Assembly (NCBI GenBank): GCA_943735955.1
Contig: OX030962.1
Location: forward strand, 3,507,239 to 3,571,238
Length of the DNA: 64,000 nucleotides
Reading direction: 5' to 3'
Origin: Piscicola geometra
Lineage: Eukaryota; Annelida; Clitellata; Hirudinida; Piscicolidae
This document shows, piece by piece, positions 24,658 to 36,484 of this stretch. Every line of letters starts with the position of its first letter. Within the stretch, counting starts at the first letter, position 1. The notes under the pieces are model-generated. The model was not told the DNA's origin. It worked only from the letters and a program-made list of their open reading frames with translations, and did not search any database. The position numbers and the translations under genes were made by a program.

Positions 24658-27600
24658 TTACATCTTATCCATCATCTCTAGGACAAGTGCATTGATTTTG
24701 ACGTTTCCTTCCAGCGACAGACTCAGAAACATCTCAGCCGCGTGCGCTGAAATGGTCCTCAGGAGGGGGAGTCTCAGCAGGAGGCGGCCATAACGACGGG
24801 GCTCGTCTTGGTAACGGGAGGAGGTGTAGTACTGTAGGCAGTCGAGCAGTTCTGTTTGTAGTGAGATCACTGACTCCTTGTCTATAATGTTGGTCGCGTC
24901 TGTGGTTGATAGAATATTTTTTGTTGATGTGGTAAATGTGGCAGATGTGGTAGGTGTGGTTTATGTAACAAGTTTGGTTGATATGTTAGTTGTTGTTGGT
25001 GTAGTTGATGCGGTAGGTGTGATTGGTGCGGCGCTTCTGTCATTATTATGAATGTTTAATTTTTGATTAAAACTTTACAATCAACCACTCGAAGCAGAAT
25101 AATTTGAAACCATCCTTATCACCAATCAACCACCCCCAAAATCGCACAAACAACCTATCCTCTAACCCATGGTTTCTTAATTGGTGGGCCGCGGACCTCT
25201 GCTTGTTTGTATAAAACATATTTTTAATTAAATTTTTTACTGATTTATTTGTTGCTCAAAGAATTGATGAAATTGCTCAAAAAATTTGAAAGCAGCTTAT
25301 TGAAAAAGTACAGAAGTCATCGTGTTTTGCCATTCAGCTTTACGAATCCATAGATTTTTCCAGCAGAGCAATTCTTCTTGCGTGATGTTTTGTCTGGAGT
25401 TTCTTCAGCAGACAACAAGTGTTGAAATTGAATAAATTCTAAATTGATTATTTTATTGCAAAGAACATTGATTGGAACAAAATTATTGCTGTATGCACAG
25501 ATGTTGCAGCAGCCATGACGGGTAAACACTTAAGACGTACTGCCAGAAAACAAGTGTAACTTCCAAATCTAAGTCTGCTTATTAATTTATTTACCGAGGG
25601 ATGCTGGTAGCAAACATTCAGCTCCATGATGTCAAAGTAGAAAACTTTATCGGAGAAAGTGGATTGAATACGCGATTATTATTTTCAATGTTTGAGCGGA
25701 ACAAAACCTTTAAGATATTTTCGGTATTCTATGAATCTGTCAGTGCAAGGCAAGAGTACCAACTTGTCCCATCTCATGGATCTGTGCATTTCAGCAGAAA
25801 ATTGTTAAGTGGCTGACCAGCGTGGGGAAAAAATTTCATGTTTTCAGCATTTTCAGAAGCAATTGAAAATGAAAAACATTCTGTGAATAAAGTGGCGTTG
25901 CTGTTACAGTAAAGAATAATTTAAAGAATATCTCCGTCCTGAAAAATAATGGCAAAAAACCTTTCATCCTTCATGAAAATAATCTGCTCAAAACAAAGTC
26001 TGAAAATGAACCAATTGATGGTTTAAAAGCAGTGTTTGGAAAAAGTGAAATGTGTGGATTTTGGATCAGTGTGCGTTCTGAATATTCTGACGTGAATTAG
26101 GATTTTTTTCAATGTAACTTATAAAAACCAAAAATTGTTTGAATGTCCTTAGTTTCTTGCGAATCATTTTGACTGACATAAAACTTCTAAATAACTTTTT
26201 CATTAGTTCTTAAACAAAAACTCATACGTCTGACTGATTATGACTATTACTACATTAATTCAGAATTTTAGATAGATATTACTTTCCCATTTTAAGGTTT
26301 TGTTAGTGCGCCGTGAAGACTATAAAAAATTGCCAAGTGTTCTAGGGTAATTTGTCGGAAAATTTGCCGTAAAAAAATATTGTTACTAAAAAAATAATTT
26401 TTATCATTTTCCTTTACTTTAAATACTTCAAATTAGGGCTTGTAATCGATAAAAAATGTAATATACTGGACTGACCGACATCAGCTCCTTTTAAATTGTG
26501 CAAGACGAATTGCACGGCAACGAATTGTCTTGACACCAACTCACTCAAGCAACAAAGTCATCTAACCAGGGTAAGTGAGAACGACTGCGTTAAGGATGGC
26601 GAACTCCGTTGAATCGATCTGAGTGTACTTCAATCGACCGATGAACTCTAAGATGAGCTTGATGAGTTCCTTGCCCAGTTTCATGTTGATGCATTTTTCC
26701 AGTGGAATCTCAATGTCTTCGGTGAATTTGACGCATCCGTTGCTGTTCAGTGATCTGTTGGGCGGTTGTTGAATGGTTGTTGTGCTTGATTGTTATGTTC
26801 AAGATGATTTTTGTGATTGAGAAGTAGTTTATGGTGTATTGGATAGTGGTTGTAATCGAATAAGTTTAGTGGTGGTCTGGTGGAGTGAGTTGATGACGAA
26901 AAGCTTTTTGTCGAGGTTCTTGATGGTCGGCGTAGTTATGAGAGGAATGCAGAAAGCTGGAAATGGATGAATGATGAACGGACAACAAATAAGGGAAAAT
27001 AGGAAGATATATAACGTGAGAAGCAATAAATGTAAGTTCTGAAAGAAGAGACCGGAAGGCGAGCCTCAGCACGTTGAGTTCCATGAAAGATGACTTGAGT
27101 AGGGCTATCTGGTCCTCTAACTGGAGATTGCCAAAGCCTGTGGTGAAGGTAGTTGTTGCTATTGTTACTGTTGTTTTATTTTTGTAGCTGCTGTTGTTGT
27201 AAGTGGCGAAAGAGTCGAAAGACAAGCGGGTTGGCTTAGATGGTAAGTCGTTAGACCTGCAACTTAAAGGTCGCCAGTTCGAATCTCTGTACAGCCAACC
27301 GTGAGCTATCATATACCTAGTGTATATGATGCGGTGTTTCACGACTTATGTCGTGTGAGTGGCGCTTCAGTTGCGTGCCCGGGCGCTATACAAAACTGAC
27401 ATTTACATTTTTTACAAGGTAAAGAGAGTAGCAATAAAGAAGAGAAAAGTTTGAAAGTGATGGAAATGGGTTGGCAATAGATCAGTTGAAAGGCAATGTA
27501 GATGCGTAAACAACCCATCAATGAATAATTGCAATTTATGTACATCAATAATTATTTTAATGAAAAAAAATATTGCTAAGCCTCACCCACCTGGAACCCT

Positions 27601-30600
27601 GCGAGCCCACTCAATGGTGAGTCTCAACTCGATGTAGCCGAAGTGGATGAGATTAGTCACTTCCAGGAGGCTCGAATCGTCCACCAGAGCTTCTGAAGGC
27701 AAGTCTGATCGGAAGAAGAAGGGAGATTGGGTGGGTAGAAAGAGAAGAGATTTTGTGAAAAAAGCATAGTGAATATTTAGAATATTAGAATAGAGGTCTT
27801 ATCCTGGTCCTGAAATCTTTTTTCCGTTTCTGCTTGTTATCAGAATTTTGGTTCCCGGTCCCAACCCGTTACCGAAACTTACATCTGTTTCATAATACTG
27901 TCTCACTGTCTTTTCACTAGGTAGCACATTTTTAGCTTTTAAACCATAGCCACTCTAATAACTATTAGGAACGCGACGGTTCCGAATACCCGGAAAATAT
28001 TCGGATCCGACAAATCTAGCACAAAAGATTCGGTTCAAACGGTTCCAAAAATAGTGTTCTTTTCAATACTCATGGACTACTCGTACTCATATTTATATTG
28101 ATAAATTGATACGTAACTTTCTTTTTCTATCGACGTAACGTAACAAATCTTATAAATATATATTATAGTCATTTAATTATTATAAATATTATAGGCATTT
28201 AATTAATTTTATATTCTTGCTACTTGGATTCGGATTCAGGAGTTTCAAATACTCGGATCCATCCCATTACTAACGAGTACCAAAGGAGTTCAAAAACTTC
28301 GCATGCTTTTATGAGCGGCGATTCTGGGGGGGTCCTGGGGTCTGGACCACTTATTTCTTTTTTTCTAAACTCTTGTTTTAATGCGCACATAATCTTCAAA
28401 CATGGCATAAAACAGAAATTTTACATATTAATACATTGTGAGTATGTGTAGTTATAGTTATAGCTGTCTAAAATAAAACCTTTCAATACTTACTTAAATA
28501 TTTGGATTAAAAAAAAGTTAACTTTTTTTTAAGTTAACTTTTTTTTAAGTGGAGAAAGGGGGATTCCGGACCCCAGAACCCCCCCCCCCCCCCCAGGATC
28601 GTCCATGCTGGTTAGGACCCACCCAAGATTTTTAGCAGATTGCCGCCCTTGAATGCTTTGCACTGCACAAAATCAGTATGACACCCATCTACAACAACTC
28701 TGACGAAGCTTTCTATGCAATACTTTCAGCAAGATTCAGTGCAATGTGGAAATTCTCGCAGGATCGCTTGTCATAACTTTTTCAGTGTGGCATCTTCATT
28801 TTTCCAACAGCTAATGTTGGAAACTCCGGTGAAATGATTGTTTACGACGATGAAGAAGTAGAAGACGAGGACGATAATGAAATTTTGAAATATTTTGGCG
28901 GTCGGGTTGGTTTAGATGGTAAAGTCGTTGGACCTGCAAGTTGAAGGTCACTAGTTCTAATCCCTGTTCAGCCAACCGTGAGCTATCATATACCTAGTAT
29001 ATATGTTACAGTCAAAACGCGTAAAGCCTGAAAAATCCAATCATTTCGCGAAAAGCCTGAAAAATGTCTCATCATATTTCACAGTTTGACTGAAATGAAA
29101 CATTCAAATATTCAGTTATTTGTGTTAAGCTTTTTTCATTAAAACGTTTTAATTTTTAACAAGTTTTTTAAACATTTTATAATAAAATTTTGCTAAAAGT
29201 ATTTTCATCTGTTTTCAAATATAAAATCATTGAATCAATAAAATTTAATGAAAAAATGACATTTTTAACAGTGTGGAAAACGTAAATTCTTTAATTTTTG
29301 TTTTTGCAAGACTTTAATGGCATCTACTTATACAAAGCCTTTCAGAATTAAAACACTTGCATCGGTTGGTCTGGCACTGTTTATTTCCAAGACTACAGTC
29401 ACACTGGAAAAATGTTGGTCACCAGAGTCTATATTCTTGACGGCTTGACGGAGTGTAATTGGACTTTAATATAACATCAGTCTCGGTCATTTGTTATAGC
29501 TTTTTATCAACTAATCCTTTGCAATTTTATTGCTGGTTCCCTTTGATGTTATAAATGCAAACAGTTCACTTTGTTTTAAGTGGTGGAAACGTTGAGTTTT
29601 AATTTAAATAATAATTAACTAATAACTTGTGTTCCCGTTCTCGATTTGAATTGTTATCCCCGTTCCTTCTCGATAATCTATTCACAGTTACCGTTCCCAT
29701 GGAAGTCCCGAGGGTACCCAGTCTGACCTCTAATTTGGATGAATAGGAGTGGCATTCGAATACGAAGTTGATCAACCCTTTTAAAAGCGTTTTGAGTTAT
29801 CCAATTGGATTAATAAAGGAACACGGCTCCTCCCTCCAATTCCCTATCACATCACCATCCAACCACTACTCTAATACTCTCCATCTACCTTCTACCCCAC
29901 CATAAAACCACCACTATTCTTCCTCTCACCACCCATCCGCCCCAACACATACGCACCTCAACACTCCATTCCCTCCACCTTTGATAGAAGGCATCAGATC
30001 AGGTCTGGCGCTCACCAACTGCTTGATGAACGTCTCCAATGGATCGACATCCAGTCGCGGTCGCTTCCATGTTTTTTGTCTTCCACCCGGCATCCTATCT
30101 TCCCTCACTCCTGTCAAATGGGATTAAAAGAAGATGGTTGCAATAAGTCATCCCTGATTATTATCATCGTCATCTTCTTCAAGCATTATAGAGCTATGAT
30201 GGCGCTTCAAGATTAAGTAAGCTGCTAAAAGTATGAGTGGTCGATGATTATGGATAAATGGATTTGAAACACAAATCTGTAATACATAATGTAATTATTA
30301 ACACGAAAGAATTGATGAATTATGAAAGAAAAAAAAGAAGTTTAAAAATCTCAATGAGCGCACCTTCCTTCTTCATGCCCACTTGCAGGCACTTGCTGAA
30401 GCGGCAATACTGACAATTATTCCTGGTCGACTGAAAAGCAGGGACATAACATTATTATTCGATTGCTTTAGATAAAAAATATTTGGATCATATCCGCCAA
30501 AGCGGTGCAGACGGTGATTGGACCACACTAACTGCCATTCATCCTTAGCGTAGAGGAAACATGTTAATATTGTTGTGAAATAAACACACAGAACTGAAAC

Positions 30601-30829
30601 TAAATATATAAAGCAATATTCAAAAATAACACACAGAAAAAAAAACATACAGATTATACATTAACATGACAATATTCCAAAATAAGATGCATAGCATACA
30701 GCTTACAAAACATACAGTATATCTAGGAATATTCCAAAACAACATAAAGAATATACAAAGTATATATAGCAATATTCCAAAACAACATAAAGAATATACA
30801 AAGTATATATAGCAATATTCCAAAATACA

Positions 30830-30918
<89 letters not shown>

Positions 30919-33900
30919 ATAGTAGTGGTAGTTGTAGTAGTAGTAGTAATAGTAGGGGTAGTAGTGGTAGTAGTAGTAGTATAGACACAGAATATACCCA
31001 GTTGTGCGAATGTGTTCCAACATTTGCCATTATTGGCCAGCATTGTAAATGTAGGCGGAGCTAGTTAGATTCTGCACCGCTTTGGCGCATATGATCCAAA
31101 TATTTAATTAATTAATTCTCAAACGAAAGAATTTAATCAATTATATTATAGTGTTAGCTAAATATATTAATTTTACTAAAAAATTTGATATTTATGTTAC
31201 AGGCAATTTGTAGAATTAGGAAATGCACAGAATGGCTGAAACTTTTAGGCAATCAATGTAATTTAAGCAGCAATTCTGTGGAATTTTTAAAGCTTTATCA
31301 AACAAAATGCTATTCATCTTAAACTTTTTTGCAATAAACTATAAAATTTTAAAACGTATTTGTAAAAAAATTCCCAGATTTTAAAAATAAAATGCTAGTC
31401 ATTTTCAAATTTGTGCAATAAACTATGAAACTATAGACAAAATAGGAAAAAAATATTTATTTGACAATTTATTTTTCCAATTTATTAAATAAAATATCAT
31501 TTATCTTTTGTAATAAACTGTTGAACTGAATAAAACTATTTAAAAAAATTGAGAGAAACGATTTATTCTAAAGATTGCCTGATCGAATTAGGCATTTCAT
31601 GTTTTGCCTTATTCTACACATTGCCTGCAACCTATACACCAGGGGTGCACAACCTTTTTCAGCCTGAGGGCCTAAATTACTGAGTCCCTGGGCGCCAAGG
31701 GCCGCATCAGCGTGCACATAGATGACACAATAAAACAACTCAAAGAATGCAAATTTTTAATGAATGTCATAAAAAATAACGTTATTTAAAACATGTATGA
31801 ATAACTAAATGTAAAAAAAACTCAGAGTGCAAGTTTTTAATAAATGTCATACCAAAAAAATAACTTTATTTAAAAATGTATGAATAACTAAATGTTAGTA
31901 TTTTTATGAGAAGGTTGAGCATGAAAGGTTGCAACAACATTGTCAATATTGGGTTCGAGCTCTGTTGTTGCAAGCCTCAAAATCGAACAAAGATTATCAT
32001 CAGTCAAAGATGATCTTAGTTTATTTTTATTTGTGTTCATGACTGAAAACTTTTGTTCACACGCGTATGTGCTGCCAAATTCAGACAAGATTCGGCAAGC
32101 CAAATCTTTGACCGCTCCATATTTAACTGAACTAAGACTTCCATAAAAATTTAAAATGAAGTTATGCTGAAACGCAAACTTTAATTCTGGTGAACATTGA
32201 AGATCAATGACTTCCAACTGACATTGCTCACGTACGGATTCTACAGCACAAGAGAAAGGGTCACGGATGAAGTTGAATAAATCCTTATGCTCCCTGAATG
32301 CATCAAAACGTTCATTTAATTCCTTTAGTAACGATTTAAAACTGTCGTGGTATTTATTGAAGTCACACTGGTATTCCTTTTGAAAAGCTGAAAAAATAGG
32401 AAAATTACATAAATTACCAGATTGCAAATTCGAACAAAACAGCCGTAGCTTCAAGGTAAATGACAGCAGCTCTTGGTACATATAAAAGATGTAGTGATCT
32501 TTGCCTTGAAGACGCAGATTCAATTTATTTAAGTGTTCTGTTATGTCTGTCAAAAATGCTAAGTCTGCCAACCACTGTTTGTCTGTAAAAACAGCTGTGT
32601 CTTTGCCTTTGGTAACAAGGAATTCACAGATTTCCTTTCGTAACTCAACAAACCTAGTTAGAACTTTTCCTCGACTCAACCACCATACATCAGTGTGATA
32701 TGGTATATCACGATATTCTAACTCAATGTTTTCAAGAAACTATCTTAATTGTCGATGGTTAAGTCCTTTTGCTCGTATGAAGTTCACTGATTTGAAAACA
32801 AATTTCATAACATTATCAAAATTAATGACTCGTGTACACAGTGACTCTTGATGTATGATGCAGTGATATGCGTGGATGGTGTCTGTTGGAATTCCTAAGT
32901 CTCGCAAATGTGATCGCAGATGAGCAACAAGTCCTAATTCTTTACCAGTCATGGCGGGTGCACCGTCAGTAGTAACACTACAGAGATTTGGCCACTGAAC
33001 GTTAAGGTTTTTAAGAACAGATTTCCCTTCTCCAAAAATATCTGCACCAGTCGTACGTCCACGTGGTGAAGCCATTCCTGCTAATTCCTGAGTTAATTTA
33101 CAGTTCTCATCCACTGCACGAACAAAAACCAAAAGCTGTGCTGTGTCAACGTTATCCGTGCTCTCATCTAAGGCGATTGAAAAATACTTGCAAATGGCAA
33201 GCTTGTCACGCAACTGTTCACAAACGTCGTTGGATAAATCGACCACCCGGCGCTGGATAGTCATCCGTGACAATTGCACTATGTTGAACTGGTCTGTTTT
33301 CCAAGGACAGACTTTTTTGCAAATGGCTTGCATGCAGTTTTTGACGAAATCACCATCAGTAAATGGTCGAGACGATCGCGTAATAATCTGTGCTACGGCA
33401 CAACCGGCACGAACAAAAGTCTTATTTTCATTAACTTTTTTAAAAAAATTATTTTGCTCAGAGGACAATCTTTTTACAAGTTGATCAATTATATTTTTTC
33501 TAGCTTCGCCTTTCACATCATCAAACGTAGCAGCGTGTTTGGTTTCATAATGTCTTTTGCAATTGTAGTCCTTCATTACAGTTACGGACTCGCGACAAAT
33601 TAGGCACAAAGCTGTTCCGTTGAAATGCTGAATAAAATTTTTTGTTGTCCATTTTTCATTAAACTGACGATTTTCTTCTTCAATTTTACGCTTTGACATT
33701 ATTACTAAATTAAAACAACCAGCATACCAACTCAATTATCTCTCGTTGTTGTTGTTTCAATCGTTTTATATTATGAATGTGGGTTGTAGGTTAACTGCAC
33801 ACAAACGAAAGCGCGCTGAATGTGTTAAATGCACATTTGTTTTTGCACATTTCATCTTAAAATGCGATTTTTCTGAAAACCCTAACCCTAACCCTAACCT

Positions 33901-35664
33901 TAACCCTAAATTAACGTTTTTTCTGTAAAAAAAAAAAGAAATGTGCAAAAGAAAATGTGCATTTAACACATGCAGCGCGATGTGTGCAGTGTGCAGTTAA
34001 CCTACAACCATGAATGTGCAAACAGTACTATTAAAAAGAGATGGGCGGGTGCATCGATTTAAAATTCTGTTAGGACCGCAAATAGCCAAAATGGACTAGT
34101 TGTCAAACGGGCCAGAGAGCTGCATGCGGCCCGCGGGCCGCGGATTGTGCACCTCTGCTATACACACAGACAACTTAAATTTTATCATAACCCATGTTTT
34201 TTCCAAATATTTTTACCAATTTTATTTTTTATACAAAACAAATATAAAAACAATAAATATATTATATTTTGAATAAAAAAACCTTGTTGATTTGGCAATT
34301 TTGGTCTTCTTTGCATAAATAAATTATGTTCTTTTGTACAGATCTCTTGAAAAAGCCCTTACAGCCTGTGAAAATTCATTAAAATTATAATCATTTTAAT
34401 TCTGCAAATATAAACAAGAAAATAACTGTTTCACTTCGAAAAAGTATAAATAGCTATAATAATTTGAATAAAAATAATAATAAAGTGAAAAAAATAAAAT
34501 ATTAATTAAACAAATAAAATATTAATTAAACAAATAAAATATTAATTAAACAAATAAAATATTAATTAAACAAATAAAATATTAATTAAACAAATAAAAT
34601 ATTAATTAAACAAATAAAATATTAATTAAACAAATAAAATATTAATTAAACAAATAAAATATTAATTAAACAAATAATAAATTAATATTAATATTGAAGA
34701 AATTATATGAATATTCATCTCCTCAGTCAGCCTTACCACCTTCACACGTGTACGCAGTGTAGTGGTAGCCAGAACCCCTATCACCACACACCAGGCACAC
34801 AGAAGGAGACACGTCATATTTAGATGATGCAATGCTGTTGTCATCATCAAATGGTGCAACTAAAGGAGTTTTTGTCAATTTTGCATGCTCAGATGTTATT
34901 TCGCTTCTATCATTACTACTCAATTCATCAACTGTGTTATCCTTGTTGCCTTCATCTTCATCACCTTCATTTGTTCTTGTAGAGTCCTTTGTGTGTTCAT
35001 TGTTTGTGTGATTAGTTCTGTTGTTGTTAATGCTGTATTTAAAGTTGATTTTGTTGATGATGTCATGCTTGGTGAGTTGTTCTTCAACATATTTGTTGAT
35101 GTAGTTGAAAGACACACCATTTACTGGGTCCTGCTTCTTTACTTTGCCTATGCAGTCATCCATGTTGTTGATATTTTTTGAGAGAAAATTACGATGATGC
35201 AAATGCTTTTTGAGCTTTTTAAGACAGCTATTCATGATTTTTGCACTTCTTTCTTCTTCTACTTCTTTTGTTTTATTTTGATCCACATCATTGTCAATAT
35301 TACCAATCACAACTACTTCTGATTCAACTGAATAAAAAAATATTTTGAATAATTTTGCATGTATATTTTCATAAACATTTTCAATTATTTTTTTTATTAG
35401 CATGCAGTTATAAATTAAATAATGAACAAGTTTATTTTCATTATTTAAAACTGTATTGTAAAATGAAAATTACAATTCTACTCATCTAAAAAGATCAAAC
35501 TTTAATCTCTTCACAATTTATAAAATCGCTTTACATTTTACAATTCATTTAATCACTAAACTTTAATGATTAAAGCATAAGTTGAAATAAACAGGGAAAG
35601 AAACCAAACTGAAACCACCTCCATCATAAGGCATCTCTTGCATTTCTTCTACATCGGTGTCCAT
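24658..35664 (-). CDS. nuclear receptor (DBD + LBD), 9 coding exons
   Basis: Ligand-regulated or orphan transcription factor. Minus-strand exons: 35664-35619 (ATG, starts MDTDVEEMQ), 35327-34740, 34365-34283, 30430-30364, 30110-29979, 27692-27591, 27137-27053, 26754-26567, 24899-24658 (TAA). Phases match throughout, giving about 510 residues. An acidic, N/K-rich A/B region of ~195 residues precedes finger 1, [20 protein letters not shown], whose last codon is split by an intron as in many receptors. [12 protein letters not shown] follows. Finger 2 ends [20 protein letters not shown] and the extension reads [16 protein letters not shown]. The LBD has [25 protein letters not shown] (signature helix region) and [18 protein letters not shown]. 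The P-box is EGCKG. The C-terminal extension resembles ERR and GCNF/FTZ-F1 groups, so I do not assign a subfamily. Introns hold a hAT copy, SINEs and microsatellites. Confidence 0.92.
25180..26110 (+). pseudogene. hAT transposase relic (ZBED/SCAND3-like)
   Basis: Plus-strand broken frames near 25310-25560 read [17 protein letters not shown], then [15 protein letters not shown], corresponding to FalqlDEStDvs..aill and ..[10 protein letters not shown] of hAT transposases. Both aspartate regions are altered (LYESID, CTDVAA). More fragments continue to about 26100. The left edge (ggtgggccgcggacctctg near 25183) looks like a hAT terminal repeat. It lies in the nuclear receptor intron between 24899 and 26567. 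Confidence 0.7.
27224..27425 (+). mobile_element. SINE family 1 with LINE-like 3' tail
   Basis: The tRNA-like head has A box ttggcttagatggtaagtcg and B box gtcgccagttcgaatc. The family body follows (gtgagctatcatataccta, gatgcggtgttt), then cttcagttgcgtgcccgggc and gctatacaaaa. The last segment matches the 3' end of the LINE at 50460-50500 in this window. It lies in a nuclear receptor intron. Confidence 0.85.
28310..28651. mobile_element. non-autonomous hAT MITE, copy 3
   Basis: Inverted orientation relative to copies 1 and 2, with gagcggcgattctggggggg at left and a C-run with ccaggatc and ccgcccttg at right. Flanks tgctttta and aatgcttt are an approximate duplicated site. The internal taacttttttttaagt unit is doubled near 28520-28550. 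It lies in the nuclear receptor intron between 27692 and 29979. Confidence 0.7.
28903..29010 (+). mobile_element. SINE family 1, 3'-truncated
   Basis: Head cgggttggtttagatggtaa with a B-box-like cactagttctaatccctg, then gtgagctatcatataccta. It stops at about 29010, before the gatgcggtgttt body. Confidence 0.75.
30722..30985. repeat. 43-bp duplication and (AGT)n microsatellite
   Basis: Tandem copies of a unit containing gcaatattccaaaacaacat occur at about 30722-30826. A nearly pure agt trinucleotide run follows at about 30829-30985, with a few aat, ggt and tgt interruptions near its right side. In the intron between nuclear receptor exons 34365-34283 and 30430-30364. The long Thr/Tyr/Leu frames across it are artefacts. 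Confidence 0.95.
31888..33699 (-). pseudogene. hAT transposase, GTF2IRD2-like, one in-frame stop
   Basis: Cut-and-paste transposase. The likely start is [13 protein letters not shown] at 33699; upstream frame to 33735 is also open. In order: a C2H2/BED-like finger ([23 protein letters not shown]), the first catalytic region [25 protein letters not shown] with the second aspartate, [10 protein letters not shown], an alpha-helical insertion region, and a C-terminal dimerisation block [20 protein letters not shown]. The only lesion I see is a TAG near 32738-32740; the frame before and after it is the same. Copy 1 has a sense codon there. At about 600 residues the length is normal for the family. 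Host proteins such as GTF2IRD2 derive from related transposases, but the terminal repeats show that this is an element and not a domesticated gene. Confidence 0.88.
33782..34009. mobile_element. 228-bp foldback element with a CCCTAA core
   Basis: It is flanked by the 9-bp duplication atgaatgtg (33773-33781 and 34010-34018) and inserted in the hAT copy, which supplies the empty-site sequence (atgtgcaa in copy 1). Ends are ggttgtaggttaactgcaca and its inverse, giving long imperfect inverted repeats of roughly 75-90 bases. The centre (about 33879-33911) is five CCCTAA-type units. A 9-bp duplication suggests a Mutator-like element as the source. Confidence 0.85.
34498..34685. repeat. 20-bp tandem repeat, about 9 units
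   Basis: Essentially perfect units of aaataaaatattaattaaac. It lies in the intron after nuclear receptor exon 35327-34740, about 50 bp from the splice donor. Confidence 0.95.
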
Positions 35665-36484
35665 TTTTTAAATAAAATAAAATCAATAATAAGCCAAACA
35701 ACAGTCTTTCCGGAATTAATTGTCTTCTATTATTCTCTAATTATTAGAGTCTAATACATGCCATCTCCATTAGCTGGATGTTAAAGTAGACCTAAGTTTA
35801 AAGGATGTGCGTGGTAATGAAAGAGAGTTATTTAAAATATTTAAAGCTATAGGTCAATTTAAATATTTATTTTTTTCCAAATTGATAAATGAAATTTTGA
35901 AATTAAAAAATCTATTGTATTAAAAAAACAAGTCTCAGCAGCAGCAGCCATGCAGATCAGCTGTCTTTTTATTCTGCTTTTTTGTTTCTATTTACGATTT
36001 CCAACTGTGCTATTTTGCATGTCTTCGATCCATAATGTATTATAATTTCTACGCTTCCAAGGCTCATTTTTTCTAAAACTTTAGTATATTCTATAATCTA
36101 AATTTAGGCGCGATTTTGATTTTCATCTTTGAACAAATAAATCGTTGATAAACTAAGTGTTTTCATTTATTGCAATTTATTGCTCAACTTCGAGATAATC
36201 TATTGCCGAAACATCTGAGTTATAGGAAGTCAAATATAGATCAATCTACATTCGTTGGCCTTTAATTCTTATTAATCTTACTTTTATTGAGAATATTCAT
36301 TCATTTCTCAAAGATATTCAAATTAATATGGAAGTACTTAGAGAATAAAAGAAAGAAAGTAAAAGTCAGCAATACGTTGAAAAGAGACAAAAAATCTTAA
36401 AACAAAACTTTAAATACGATTCAAACAAGTTTCAACTCACAATATAGCTTTAAAATTAGAAAAAACTCAAGCTTAACCTACGAA
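35665..36484. promoter_or_regulatory. shared upstream region of two divergent genes
   Basis: 820 bp separate the nuclear receptor start codon (minus, 35664) from the TP53INP-like start codon (plus, 36485). Promoters and 5' UTRs of both should lie here, unless upstream non-coding exons exist. The DNA is A/T-rich without an obvious repeat, and no specific element can be named from sequence alone. Confidence 0.4.

Larger units (their letters stand above)
27785..29735. mobile_element. decayed hAT element of the gtcccg/ggttcccg family
   Basis: The left end (about 27787-27890) reads agaggtcttatcc then ggttcccggtcccaaccc. The right end (about 29635-29735) reads gttcccgttctcgattt and gggtacccagtctgacctct. 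This is the same arrangement as the relic at 6335-7305. No transposase is readable inside; later insertions (MITE 28310, SINE 28903) fill it. Boundaries are approximate. Confidence 0.5.
31640..34157 (-). mobile_element. hAT transposon, near-intact copy 2
   Basis: Exact 8-bp target duplication ctatacac (31632-31639 and 34158-34165). Inverted ends are caggggtgcacaacc and ggattgtgcacctctg. It carries one minus-strand transposase reading frame and, near its transposase 5' end, a 228-bp foldback element (33782-34009). It lies in a nuclear receptor intron in the same orientation as that gene. Confidence 0.95.
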
